DNA from: Parapedobacter soli | Lineage (GTDB): Bacteria; Bacteroidota; Bacteroidia; Sphingobacteriales; Sphingobacteriaceae | Length of the DNA stretch: 64,000 bases | Direction: 5' to 3' | NCBI RefSeq assembly: GCF_025460835.1 | Contig: NZ_JAMXAY010000019.1 | Coordinates: forward strand, 17,754 to 81,753 | In this document: piece after piece, positions 51,424-60,860 of the stretch | How positions within the stretch are numbered: the stretch's first letter is position 1 | Layout: each line of letters begins with the position of its first letter | Notes under the pieces: model-generated | The model's input: the letters and a program-made list of their open reading frames with translations, nothing else | The model's database searches: none | What the model was told of the DNA's origin: nothing | Translations under genes and position numbers: made by a program

Positions 51424-52659
51424 ATGAGCGACATTTTGATTCAAGCTGAGAACATTTCGAAAAGATACCGCTTTGGTGTTTTAAACGCGAATTCGATGAA
51501 AGAAGATTTATTGCTTTGGTGGCGACGTAAACGAGCGCGCCAAGCAGCTGTTGATCCGAAAGCCGATTCGCACTTCTGGGCACTCAAGGATATCGGTTTT
51601 GAAATCAGGCAAGGTGATGTGGTAGGGCTTATTGGCAAGAATGGTGCTGGCAAATCGACGCTGTTGAAGATTATTTCTCGCATTACACTGCCCACATCTG
51701 GCGTAATACGCGGAAAAGGGCGTATTGCCAGCTTGTTGGAGGTAGGTACAGGGTTCCACCCGGAATTGACCGGACGAGAGAATATTTTGCTGAATGGCAG
51801 CATCTTAGGGATGACAAAAAAAGAAATTGAAAGTCGATTTGACGAAATCATTGATTTTTCTGGTGTAGAGGCTTTTTTGGATACCCCGGTGAAACGGTAT
51901 TCAAGTGGGATGTATGTTCGATTGGCTTTTTCTATTGCTATCCACCTCGATCCGGATATACTGATTTTAGATGAGGTGTTATCGGTAGGCGATTTTGATT
52001 TCCAGCAGAAGTGCCTGGCTAAGATCGAAGACATTTCGAAGAAGCAAGGGCAGACCATTTTATTTGTTAGTCATAATATGCAATCTGTCAAGTCTTTATG
52101 TAATACAGCACTTTATCTGGAGAAAGGAAAGTTGATCGCACAGGGCAATGTGTCATCGGTGGTATCCAAATACCTGCTTCGTGAAAATGTATATGTACAT
52201 GGTCAGAAATTCACCGATAAACACGGTGCCCCCGGAAACGACGTTGTCCGAATCAGTGAAGTAGAAATCCGCGCAAATAACCATGCGGTTTCAGGTCCAG
52301 TCGATACACAAGCCGAGCTTGCATTCCGGGTTTCTTTTTGGAAACTGGGTGGAGGATCTTCATTAATCCAGGTCCGCATAACGGTGATCAATTTCCTAGG
52401 GGAGGGGGTCTTCAGTAGCATATCCGAAGAAAAATATCTACCGGGTGGCATTGCCGAAAGTATATGCCAGGTACCCGGTGGCTTTTTGGCCGGTGGGTCA
52501 TATATTGTCAATTTTGCCATTTTAGCAAATTACCATCAGGTATTGTTTGAGTACAATCAGGGCCTTAGTTTTGAGATGAAATCGTCAACTGAACCTTTAG
52601 CGGGTGCTGGAAGGTGGCCTGTACCAGTGTATCCCAATTTTCCATTTACTCTCCATTAA
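51424..52659 (+). CDS. wzt: Polysaccharide ABC transporter ATPase with C-terminal domain (Wzt)
   Basis: 411 residues. Walker A is in GLIGKNGAGKSTLLKI (~residues 70-85), the signature in KRYSSGMYVRL (~160) and Walker B in ILILDEVLSVGD (~180). A C-terminal beta-rich extension of ~150 residues (from about 265) matches the carbohydrate-binding domain that in Wzt proteins recognises the chain terminus of the polymer. It pairs with the Wzm permease 6 bases upstream. The extension implies a specific modified chain end rather than a generic exporter. Confidence 0.94.
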   Translation: MSDILIQAENISKRYRFGVLNANSMKEDLLLWWRRKRARQAAVDPKADSHFWALKDIGFEIRQGDVVGLIGKNGAGKSTLLKIISRITLPTSGVIRGKGRIASLLEVGTGFHPELTGRENILLNGSILGMTKKEIESRFDEIIDFSGVEAFLDTPVKRYSSGMYVRLAFSIAIHLDPDILILDEVLSVGDFDFQQKCLAKIEDISKKQGQTILFVSHNMQSVKSLCNTALYLEKGKLIAQGNVSSVVSKYLLRENVYVHGQKFTDKHGAPGNDVVRISEVEIRANNHAVSGPVDTQAELAFRVSFWKLGGGSSLIQVRITVINFLGEGVFSSISEEKYLPGGIAESICQVPGGFLAGGSYIVNFAILANYHQVLFEYNQGLSFEMKSSTEPLAGAGRWPVPVYPNFPFTLH

Positions 52660-52677
52660 CCCATTTAGTTTGGCAGT

Positions 52678-54729
52678 ATGTTTAAACCTTATGAAATACA
52701 ACATATCCAAATAAGCGACGTCAAAACGTTTGCACCCCCAGTTGGAAAACACTATCTGGTGTTTTGGTATAATCAATATCCGCTTGGGCATATTTGGTAC
52801 GAGAACAACTTGGATCAACCGGCTTTTGAGACAGCGATTATAACGGCAATATCACCTGCTCTGAATTATTATCTGAAATTGGTTGATTCTAGTGCCGAAT
52901 TCGATTGGCAGAATGGATTGTTTACGGATGACTTTGGGTCTAGTGAGTTGGATCGTACATTGGCAAACATGACGGAACCGCCCGCGCTAACACAAACGAT
53001 CACCGTGGTTATCTGTACTCGTAATAGGCCCAAAGAACTTAGGCAGTGCATCGAACAGCTTAAACGATCCAACGATCAGGATTTTGAATTATTGGTCGTT
53101 GATAACGCGTCGGATACCGAAGAGACGGAGCGTATAGTATCGGCCTTTGGAGATGTTAAGTATGTCCGGGAGGATCGAAAAGGATTAGATATCGCTAGAA
53201 ATACCGGTGTTAAAAATGCAAAGAATTCCATAGTGGCGTTCACGGATGATGATGTCGTGGTCGATGTTGATTGGATTACACGTATCAAGGAGGGTTTCGC
53301 AAACTCTCAGACAATGGCCTTAACTGGGTTGACAATCCCTTTCGAGCTATCCACAGAAGCACAGTACCTATTCGAGCGGGATTGGGGCTTTAATAAAGGT
53401 TACTTGCCCCGAACGTTTGATAAGGGATACGTAAACAGTTACCTCGATGTAGGAGATACGCCCCCCGCCTGGGATGTGGGAGCAGGGGCAAATATGGCCT
53501 TTAGAAAAGACGTTTTTAAGGTGGTCGGCGGTTTCGATGAACGTTTGGACGTGGGAGCGTCAGGCTGTAGCGGAGATTCGGAGATGTGGTATCGGATTAT
53601 GGTGGAAGGATGGAATTGCGCATATATACCGCAAATGGTAGTCTATCACCAGCATCGGAAAACGATGGCGGAACTAGATAACCAGCTGTACTATTATATG
53701 AAGGGTCATGTCAGCGCATTATTGGTGCAATACGAAAAATACGGGAATGGGGGTGATTTGAAGCGCGTGAAGAAATACCTTCCGGAGTGGTATTTGCGCC
53801 GTGCGTTATCTTTCGTGAAAAGAGGATGGTTCAATAGTTTGTGGTCCCTGATTAACAACGAAGTAAGAGGTTGTATTGCTGGTTGGAAGTATTACCATAG
53901 ACATTCGATCAACCCAGATACGCCGTTATTTGAGTTGCCCAACCAGGTTTCTATCGATCAGCGAGTGACACGTGGACAGGTCACAGTTGTGGTGACCTGT
54001 TACAATTATGGGCAATATCTCGATCAGGCGATTCGAAGTGTAATGAACCAAACCTATCAGGGTTTTCAATTGATAGTGGTTGACGACGGTTCCGAAGATA
54101 ATACCGCGGAGGTTTGCGCCGCGTACCCGAATGTGGAATATGTTCATACCCAACGCGTGGGCGTATCGATGGCACGGAATACGGGAGTATTGTTTAGCAA
54201 TGGTGATTACATACTGTTTCTGGATGCAGATGACTGGCTTTACCCCAATGCATTGGAGTTACAATTGTACTATCTAAATGAATTTCCAGACATAGCATTC
54301 GTAGCAGGTGGATTCGATCGGGTAGATGAACACGGTACCATCCTTCCCGAGCAGCCGGAATTGAAACAACATTGGGATAAATTTTATCAAGATTTATTGA
54401 TGGGTAACTTTATTGGTATGCAGTCAAATACAATGTATCGGAGAGAATTGTTCTTTGATTTTTATTTTGATTATAGATTAAATGCGTGTGAAGATTACGA
54501 TCTTAACCTGAGGATTAGCCGGTATTTTCCCGCATTTGCTCATACGCAAAAAATTGCAGCATACCGTATTCATAAGGGAAGTGTGAGTAATGATGTTGAC
54601 CACATGAGAAAGCAGGCGCAAAAAGTCCTAAATAAACAACGTCATCTTTTACGGTCTGATGAAGAACTGGGTGCATTTGCTCAAGGGGTAAAGAACTGGG
54701 ATGCATATTATTATAAGAACTCTTACTGA
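52678..54729 (+). CDS. Two-domain family 2 glycosyltransferase
   Basis: 683 residues with two GT-A domains. The first (about 100-400) has ITVVICTRNRPKELRQCIEQL, LLVVDNASD and IVAFTDDDVVVDVDW (DDD metal site), then GGFDERLDVG. The second (about 430-670) has VTVVVTCYNYGQYLDQAIRS, IVVDDGSEDNT, ILFLDADDWLYPNALEL (DAD). A ~100-residue N-terminal region of unclear fold precedes them. Two active sites suggest alternate addition of two sugars to a growing chain. It is 18 bases after wzt in the same operon. Confidence 0.87.
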   Translation: MFKPYEIQHIQISDVKTFAPPVGKHYLVFWYNQYPLGHIWYENNLDQPAFETAIITAISPALNYYLKLVDSSAEFDWQNGLFTDDFGSSELDRTLANMTEPPALTQTITVVICTRNRPKELRQCIEQLKRSNDQDFELLVVDNASDTEETERIVSAFGDVKYVREDRKGLDIARNTGVKNAKNSIVAFTDDDVVVDVDWITRIKEGFANSQTMALTGLTIPFELSTEAQYLFERDWGFNKGYLPRTFDKGYVNSYLDVGDTPPAWDVGAGANMAFRKDVFKVVGGFDERLDVGASGCSGDSEMWYRIMVEGWNCAYIPQMVVYHQHRKTMAELDNQLYYYMKGHVSALLVQYEKYGNGGDLKRVKKYLPEWYLRRALSFVKRGWFNSLWSLINNEVRGCIAGWKYYHRHSINPDTPLFELPNQVSIDQRVTRGQVTVVVTCYNYGQYLDQAIRSVMNQTYQGFQLIVVDDGSEDNTAEVCAAYPNVEYVHTQRVGVSMARNTGVLFSNGDYILFLDADDWLYPNALELQLYYLNEFPDIAFVAGGFDRVDEHGTILPEQPELKQHWDKFYQDLLMGNFIGMQSNTMYRRELFFDFYFDYRLNACEDYDLNLRISRYFPAFAHTQKIAAYRIHKGSVSNDVDHMRKQAQKVLNKQRHLLRSDEELGAFAQGVKNWDAYYYKNSY

Positions 54730-54746
54730 AATTAGTCTAGCTTGTT

Positions 54747-55778
54747 ATGAACTTGGAAAGAACTCCGCAGGTACCGCCTAAAATCAACCGGTTGCTTGAT
54801 AACGACGAGCGGGTGGTATGGTCCGTAATGATACCGGTATATAATTGTATTAATTACTTGCAGGAGGCCTTAGAGAGCGTATTGCAGCAGGCGTTTTCAC
54901 GCGAGGAAATGCAAATCATGGTCGTTGACGACCATAGTACGGACGGAGACGTGGCGTCTCTCGTCCGTAGGGTCGGAAAAGGGCGTATAGGGTATTTCCG
55001 AAAAGATAAGAATAACGGTAGTCTCCGTAATTTTGAGACGTGCATTAATATGGCAAAGGGGAAATACGTTCATATCTTACACGGTGATGATAAAATTTCC
55101 CCAGGCTTTTATATCGAGATGCAACGGCTTTTTGATGGATATCCAGAGATAGGGGCATGTTATTCAAATTTTAATCATATCGATGGCGGTGGCAAAGAGA
55201 TCTTGCCGTCAGAATTATTGCAAGACGACAGTGGTCTAATTGCCGGCTGGCTAGAGAAAATTGCACAGAGAAATCTGCTTCAACCGCCAGCAATTGCTGT
55301 GAAGCGTGAAGTGTACGAACGGTTAGGTAGTTTTTTTGCCGTCCATTATGGCGAGGATTGGGAAATGTGGGTGCGGATTGCTGCGCATTATCCGGTAGCC
55401 TATTCACCGAAGCTGTTAGCGCATTATCGCGTCCACTCAACTAATATTTCGACTAATGCTATTTTGTCCGGTCAAAATATTAAAGATATTCAACGAGTTA
55501 TAGACATCATCAACGGTTATCTGCCCAAGGAGAAAAGACGAAAGTTACGAAAAATAGCAACAAAGAACTTTTCCAGTTATTTTGCGACACTGTCTGATAA
55601 ATTATACCATGAGCATTACCACCGACGAGCAGCACTGATGCAAGCATATTTAGCACTGAAGATGCATGTGAACGTAAATACCGTTAAGCATGTAGTGAAA
55701 ACGGTCATCAAATGTGCCATTGGGTACCGACAAGTAAAGCGACGGAACCTAGGGCGTCTCATCTTTAGCAGGAGATAA
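54747..55778 (+). CDS. Glycosyltransferase family 2
   Basis: 343 residues. VWSVMIPVYNCINYLQEALES (~25-45), IMVVDDHSTDGD, FRKDKNNGSLRNFE and YVHILHGDDKISPGFY (GDD metal site, ~115) define the GT-A fold. GEDWEMWVRIAAHYP is the acceptor-side block. No membrane helix is clear. Last gene of the wzm-wzt operon; it starts 17 bases after the two-domain GT. No terminator hairpin was recognised after its stop. Confidence 0.87.
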   Translation: MNLERTPQVPPKINRLLDNDERVVWSVMIPVYNCINYLQEALESVLQQAFSREEMQIMVVDDHSTDGDVASLVRRVGKGRIGYFRKDKNNGSLRNFETCINMAKGKYVHILHGDDKISPGFYIEMQRLFDGYPEIGACYSNFNHIDGGGKEILPSELLQDDSGLIAGWLEKIAQRNLLQPPAIAVKREVYERLGSFFAVHYGEDWEMWVRIAAHYPVAYSPKLLAHYRVHSTNISTNAILSGQNIKDIQRVIDIINGYLPKEKRRKLRKIATKNFSSYFATLSDKLYHEHYHRRAALMQAYLALKMHVNVNTVKHVVKTVIKCAIGYRQVKRRNLGRLIFSRR

Positions 55779-55801
55779 GCGATATATATTGCAGATTTTA
55801 C

Positions 55802-55809
55802 TAAGTTTG
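55802..55809 (+). promoter_or_regulatory. engB -7 element, possibly leaderless
   Basis: TAAGTTTG at 55802-55809 is a perfect -7 element only five bases before the ATG at 55814. If it is used, transcription would begin at or next to the start codon. No -33 TTG was found. Confidence 0.45.
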
Positions 55810-55813
55810 CGCC

Positions 55814-56434
55814 ATGGTGGTAAAGACAGCGACATTCGTGTGCAGCAATACCCGTGTGGACAAGTTGCCGCCGGCTAATCTGCCGGAATATGCCTTTATC
55901 GGCCGCTCGAATGTGGGTAAATCGTCGCTCATCAACGCCCTTACGGGCAAACGCCATTTGGCTAAGACCTCGCAAACACCGGGCAAAACCCAGCTGATCA
56001 ATCATTTTTTGATCAACGATGCCTGGTACCTGGTGGATCTGCCGGGTTATGGTTTTGCGAAGACGTCGAAAACGAATCGTTCGGCGTGGGAGAAGTTTAT
56101 CCGCCGGTATCTATCGGTGCGTGAAAACCTGCAATGTGTTTTTGTACTGGTAGATAGCCGCCATGAGCCACAGAAGATAGACCTGGAATTCTGCCGTTGG
56201 CTTGGCGAAAACGGTATACCCTTTTTGTTGGTCTTTACCAAGGCCGACAAGCTGTCGCTCAGCAAGGCCAACACAAATGTCGAGCTATTCCACCGGGCAC
56301 TGCTCGAATGGTTTGAGGAAACGCCGTTGCATTTTCTCACCTCGTCCGAGACCCGGGTTGGTTGCGAGGAGTTATTGGCCGCTATCGATGAAATCAACGC
56401 TAACTTTCAGCCGCTCGACTCAATAGACCGTTGA
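55814..56434 (+). CDS. engB: Ribosome-biogenesis GTP-binding protein EngB/YsxC
   Basis: 206 residues, standard length. A TRAFAC-class GTPase needed for assembly of the large ribosomal subunit. G1 is GRSNVGKSS (~residue 30), G3 DLPGYG (~78), G4 TKAD (~147), and the SSET(R)VG region is the G5-like block. The ATG at 55814 gives the N-terminus (VKTATFVCSN) expected for the family. Cytoplasmic. Independent of the upstream glycan operon by function. Confidence 0.95.
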   Translation: MVVKTATFVCSNTRVDKLPPANLPEYAFIGRSNVGKSSLINALTGKRHLAKTSQTPGKTQLINHFLINDAWYLVDLPGYGFAKTSKTNRSAWEKFIRRYLSVRENLQCVFVLVDSRHEPQKIDLEFCRWLGENGIPFLLVFTKADKLSLSKANTNVELFHRALLEWFEETPLHFLTSSETRVGCEELLAAIDEINANFQPLDSIDR

Positions 56435-56458
56435 TGGCCACCTTATGAAGAAGTTTGT

Positions 56459-57307
56459 ATGAAGAAATATTTTTCACTTGTCCTTTTTGCCCATAGTGTT
56501 TTCGCCCTTCCTTTTGCTGTTATCGGTTTTTTCCTTGCTGTACATACCACCACGGCGGAATTCAACTGGCTGAAACTGCTGTTGATGCTGGCTTGTATGG
56601 TTTTTGCCCGTAATGCTGCTATGGCTTTCAACCGCTACTTGGATCGTGATATCGATGCGGCCAACCCGCGTACGGCTATGCGCGACATCCCGGCAGGCCG
56701 TATCAGCGCCAACCAAGCACTGAGCTTCACCATGGTGAACGCCGTATTATTTGTGGCGGCCACCTGGTTTATCAATCCGATATGCTTTTACCTGTCGCCG
56801 GTAGCCCTGGCCGTAGTGTTGGGCTATAGTTATACCAAACGGTTTACGCCCCTTTGCCACCTGATATTGGGGCTTGGGTTAGGGCTGGCACCATTAGGTG
56901 CTTACCTGGTGGTAACCGGTACGTTTCACGTCGTCCCTGTATTTTACGCCTTTGCCGTTTTGTTTTGGGTAGCCGGTTTCGATATTATATATGCGCTGCA
57001 AGATGAGTCGTTCGACCGCGAGCATCGCCTTAATTCCATCCCGGTTTGGCTTGGCAAGCGCAATGCACTATACGTATCGAGAGCCTTCCATGTGCTCTCT
57101 GCCGTCTTCGTGACGTTACCTATGTGCGTAATGCCGTTCGGATGGTTTTATATTGCCGGGGTGGTTTTTTATTGTGCGTTACTCGTTTACCAACACCGCA
57201 TTGTAAGCCCTACAGATCTTAGCCGGGTAGACCGGGCGTTCATGACGACCAACGGCGTGGCGTCTGTGGTGTTTGCTTGCTTTTTCCTATTGGACTTGAT
57301 TTTTTGA
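56459..57307 (+). CDS. UbiA-family prenyltransferase (MqnP/UbiA-like)
   Basis: 282 residues with about eight membrane helices. Two Asp-rich motifs are visible: NRYLDRDIDAANPRT (~residue 60) and YALQDESFDREHRLNSIP (~178), which bind the polyprenyl diphosphate through magnesium. It prenylates an aromatic acid in quinone synthesis. In Bacteroidota that make menaquinone, such genes are often the MqnP type; which acceptor is used cannot be told from this sequence alone. It starts 24 bases after engB. Confidence 0.85.
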   Translation: MKKYFSLVLFAHSVFALPFAVIGFFLAVHTTTAEFNWLKLLLMLACMVFARNAAMAFNRYLDRDIDAANPRTAMRDIPAGRISANQALSFTMVNAVLFVAATWFINPICFYLSPVALAVVLGYSYTKRFTPLCHLILGLGLGLAPLGAYLVVTGTFHVVPVFYAFAVLFWVAGFDIIYALQDESFDREHRLNSIPVWLGKRNALYVSRAFHVLSAVFVTLPMCVMPFGWFYIAGVVFYCALLVYQHRIVSPTDLSRVDRAFMTTNGVASVVFACFFLLDLIF

Positions 57308-57389
57308 CCCACGGTTGATTTGCCATTTGGTAAACAACTCGCGGTGTTCCTTTTAGCTAAGGACCCCCATTTTACACAACCCATTTTTA

Positions 57390-57419
57390 TTGCATATAAA
57401 ACAAATTTATCTAAGTTTG
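57390..57419 (+). promoter_or_regulatory. Canonical Bacteroidota promoter for topA
   Basis: TTG at 57390-57392, 19 bases, TAAGTTTG at 57412-57419. A textbook -33/-7 pair with a leader of about 15 bases to the topA ATG at 57438. Confidence 0.75.
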
Positions 57420-57437
57420 CAGAAATCCAAAGAATCA

Positions 57438-59768
57438 ATGGCGAAAAATTTACTGATTGTAGAGTCACCGGCGAAAGCAAAAACAATAGAAGGGTATCTT
57501 GGCAAAGATTTCCTGGTGAAATCGAGCTATGGCCACATTCGCGATTTGGTAAAAACCGACGATGCAATCGATACAGCAGATAATTTTAAACAACGATATG
57601 AGGTGCCCGCCGAAAAAAAGGCGGTGGTTAGTGAACTGAAGAAACTGGCTAAGGCTGCCGATACGGTATGGCTGGCATCGGACGAGGACCGCGAGGGAGA
57701 AGCTATTTCGTGGCACCTCTATGAAACATTGGGGCTAGACGAGGATAAGACCAAGCGCATTGTATTTCATGAAATTACCAAGCCTGCCATACTACGTGCT
57801 ATAGAAACGCCTAGGAGCATAGACTACAATCTGGTGAATGCGCAGCAGGCGCGCCGGGTGCTTGACCGCTTGGTGGGCTTCGAGCTCTCTCCGGTGCTGT
57901 GGAAAAAAGTGAAGCCTTCCCTTTCGGCCGGGCGGGTGCAATCGGTGGCGGTACGCCTCATTGTGGACCGTGAGCGTGAAATCAACCGGTTTGACGCAGA
58001 AGCTGCATTCAAAATCACAGCTATTTTCCATACCGGCAATGCCAAGGAGCTTTTCAAGGCGGAACTGCCCAAGCGATTTGAGGATGTTGAGGAAGCCGAG
58101 CGTTTCCTTACAGACTGCATCCAAGCGGAATTTGTGGTTAACAGCTTGGAGACGAAACCATCCAAACGTAGTCCGGCAGCGCCGTTTACCACCTCGACCC
58201 TCCAACAGGAGGCCAGCCGTAAGCTTGGGTTTTCGGTAGCCCGTACCATGACCGTTGCGCAGCGCCTGTATGAAGCGGGGCGTATTACCTACATGCGTAC
58301 CGATTCGGTGAACTTAAGCGATACGGCATTGCAGGGTGCCGAACAGGAAATCAGATCGGCGTATGGCGATAAATACCATAAGCGTAGGCAGTATCGTACA
58401 AAGTCGGCAGGTGCTCAAGAGGCACACGAGGCCATCCGGCCGACCTATTTCGACCGGCATACCATCGAAGGCGACAGTGCTGAGCGCCGGTTGTATGAAT
58501 TGATTTGGAAACGGGCGATTGCCTCACAGATGAGCGAGGCGGAATTTGAAAAAACGACAGCCAGAATAGGCGTTTCTACCCGCGAGGAAGAGTTGGTGGC
58601 CAATGGTGAGGTGATGCGGTTTGATGGCTTCTTGAAGGTTTATTTCGAATCGACGGACGAAGAGCATGAGCTGCATTTGGATGGTGATACTGACAATGCG
58701 CTGCTGCCGCCGCTGCAGCGCGGGCAACAGGTGCAGCTGAAGCAACTGTTAGCTACAGAACGTTTCTCCCGTCCGCCGGCACGATACACGGAAGCCAGCT
58801 TGGTGAAAAAACTGGAAGAGCTGGGTATAGGCCGCCCGTCTACGTATGCGCCTACCATATCTACGATACAGAACCGCGGCTACGTGGTTAAGGAAAGCCG
58901 CGACGGGAAACCGCGTGATTACCGTGTCTTGGAATTGGCGCAGGGAGCCATTTCAAAGCAAACGAAAACCGAAATAACGGGAACCGAAAAATCAAAGCTT
59001 TTCCCAACCGATATTGGAGTAGTGGTGAATGACTTTCTGGTTGAGCATTTCAATGGTATAGTCGACTTTAACTTCACCGCCAAGGTGGAGAAGGAGTTTG
59101 ACGAAATTGCGCAGGGCATGAAAGATTGGACAGCGATGCTGCACAATTTTTATGGACCGTTCCACCAGGAGGTGGAAACAACGACTAAACATGCCGACCG
59201 GGCAACGAATGAACGGGAGCTGGGTATAGACCCCGAGTCCGGAAAGCGGGTAAGCGTACGCATAGGGCGATTTGGACCCATGGTACAGATCGGTTCGCCT
59301 GATGATGAGGAGAAACCAAGATATGCAAGCCTTCGCCCCGGCCAGATGATTGAGACCATTACCTTTGAGGAAGCACTCGATCTGTTCAAGCTGCCCAAGA
59401 AGATAGGCGAGTTTGAAGATAAGGAAATGACGGTCGCCGTCGGAAGGTTCGGTCCCTACATCCGGCACAACAACGCCTTCTTCTCATTGCCCAAAGGAAT
59501 GGACCCGCTCGATGTAACTACGGAGTCGGCGATTGAGATCATCAAAGACAAACGGCAGAAGGACAAGGAGAAAATCATCAGGGTTTTTGAGGAGAACGCG
59601 GATGCACGTATAGAAAACGGGCGGTGGGGCCCATTCATACGTTTCGGTAAGCAGAATATCAAAATTCCCAAGGGGACGGAAGTGAACGATATTACGTATG
59701 AGGATGTGGTAAAGTGGGCCGCTGAGGACGAGAAAAAGCCGAAGAAAAAAGCTAGAGGAAAGAAATGA
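57438..59768 (+). CDS. topA: DNA topoisomerase I
   Basis: About 776 residues from the ATG at 57438 (KNLLIVESPAKAKTIEGYLG); an upstream in-frame TTG coincides with the -33 element and is rejected. Toprim motif DEDREGEAISWH (~residue 90), active-site Tyr in RITYMRTDSVNLS (~285), then C-terminal repeat modules (IGRFGPMVQIG, VGRFGPYIRHN, WGPFIRFG) in place of zinc fingers, as is common in Bacteroidota. It relaxes negative supercoils. The stop overlaps the next start (ATGA). Confidence 0.97.
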   Translation: MAKNLLIVESPAKAKTIEGYLGKDFLVKSSYGHIRDLVKTDDAIDTADNFKQRYEVPAEKKAVVSELKKLAKAADTVWLASDEDREGEAISWHLYETLGLDEDKTKRIVFHEITKPAILRAIETPRSIDYNLVNAQQARRVLDRLVGFELSPVLWKKVKPSLSAGRVQSVAVRLIVDREREINRFDAEAAFKITAIFHTGNAKELFKAELPKRFEDVEEAERFLTDCIQAEFVVNSLETKPSKRSPAAPFTTSTLQQEASRKLGFSVARTMTVAQRLYEAGRITYMRTDSVNLSDTALQGAEQEIRSAYGDKYHKRRQYRTKSAGAQEAHEAIRPTYFDRHTIEGDSAERRLYELIWKRAIASQMSEAEFEKTTARIGVSTREEELVANGEVMRFDGFLKVYFESTDEEHELHLDGDTDNALLPPLQRGQQVQLKQLLATERFSRPPARYTEASLVKKLEELGIGRPSTYAPTISTIQNRGYVVKESRDGKPRDYRVLELAQGAISKQTKTEITGTEKSKLFPTDIGVVVNDFLVEHFNGIVDFNFTAKVEKEFDEIAQGMKDWTAMLHNFYGPFHQEVETTTKHADRATNERELGIDPESGKRVSVRIGRFGPMVQIGSPDDEEKPRYASLRPGQMIETITFEEALDLFKLPKKIGEFEDKEMTVAVGRFGPYIRHNNAFFSLPKGMDPLDVTTESAIEIIKDKRQKDKEKIIRVFEENADARIENGRWGPFIRFGKQNIKIPKGTEVNDITYEDVVKWAAEDEKKPKKKARGKK

Positions 59769-60178
59769 AAAAAGACCTACCGCTGAATGTCGTCGAGGAT
59801 ATCTCCATTGCGGTGGTGCTGGAGGGTGAAGCGCCTACCGGTAAGACATGGAACGTATACCTGATCAATGAAAAAGAAGAACCGATCAAGAATGTGATGG
59901 TTAGTTCAAAAGGATACGGAATCAAAGATGAGAAAGAGGTGAAAACGTCTGTCCTGAGGCATTTTATCGGTGATATCGATCCGCATGATTATGCCAGGAT
60001 CGAGGCTATTGACGAGCAGGTATTTGGGCTCACCAACGAGTATTGGCTCAGTTATTATATCGATGGCACCATCTACGATAAGAAATACATCTTCCTACCG
60101 GAAAGCATAATCGACGACAATCTGATCAAAGTTCCGGTATTGAATAAACCCGGGGTGCTCATTGGTGGACAAAACTGA
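59765..60178 (+). CDS. Conserved small protein, unknown function
   Basis: 137 residues, no signal peptide and no membrane helix. It contains TWNVYLINEKEEPIKNVMVSSKGYG, a beta-rich core typical of a conserved Bacteroidota protein of unknown function that sits beside topA and cmk. It overlaps topA by four bases (ATGA) and precedes cmk by 5 bases, so all three are probably one operon. I do not assign a role. Confidence 0.75.
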   Translation: MKKDLPLNVVEDISIAVVLEGEAPTGKTWNVYLINEKEEPIKNVMVSSKGYGIKDEKEVKTSVLRHFIGDIDPHDYARIEAIDEQVFGLTNEYWLSYYIDGTIYDKKYIFLPESIIDDNLIKVPVLNKPGVLIGGQN

Positions 60179-60183
60179 CTTTA

Positions 60184-60846
60184 ATGGCCACGACGAATAA
60201 AATCATTGCGATTGATGGCTACTCATCCTGCGGGAAGAGTACGCTTGCGAAGGCTTTGGCAGAGCGGTTGCATTACCTTTATATCGATAGTGGCGCCATG
60301 TACCGGGCGGTGACGTTATATTTTTTACGACACGCTGTATCGGTACGGCATGAAGAGGAGGTTGCGGCGGCACTGCGCCAGATACATATCGACTTCCATA
60401 TCGAACCGGGGAAAACACGTATTTTCTTGAACGGGGAGGATGTGTCTGACGAAATCAGGCAGATGCATGTTTCCGATTATGTAAGCGAAGTGAGTGCCGT
60501 TAAGGCCGTTAGGGAGGCGATGGTGGCCCAGCAGCAACGGTTGGGGAAGGACAAAAACATTGTGATGGATGGCCGTGACATCGGTACTACCGTTTTTCCG
60601 GAGGCGCACCTCAAGATTTTCATGACCGCCGACCCGAAAGTACGGGCGGAGCGACGCTACCTCGAACTGAAGGCAAAAGGCGAAGATACCACATTGGAGG
60701 AGGTGTTTGAAAACCTGGCCCATCGCGACTATATCGATACTACCCGCGATGAGAGTCCGCTGGTCCGCGCGGAAGACGCCATCATATTAGATAATACCGA
60801 CCTCAACCAAGCGGAGCAGCTTCAGTTCGTACTCGATAGGCTGTAG
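60184..60846 (+). CDS. cmk: Cytidylate kinase
   Basis: 220 residues. Phosphorylates CMP/dCMP in nucleotide salvage. P-loop in DGYSSCGKSTLAKAL (~residue 9), DGRDIGTTVFPEA (~125) and YLELKAKGE, YIDTTRDESPL (~180) match the family. Cytoplasmic. Starts 5 bases after the 59765 gene; ends 14 bases before the convergent aminotransferase. Confidence 0.96.
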   Translation: MATTNKIIAIDGYSSCGKSTLAKALAERLHYLYIDSGAMYRAVTLYFLRHAVSVRHEEEVAAALRQIHIDFHIEPGKTRIFLNGEDVSDEIRQMHVSDYVSEVSAVKAVREAMVAQQQRLGKDKNIVMDGRDIGTTVFPEAHLKIFMTADPKVRAERRYLELKAKGEDTTLEEVFENLAHRDYIDTTRDESPLVRAEDAIILDNTDLNQAEQLQFVLDRL

Positions 60847-60860
60847 CCGTGCAAGAGGCC

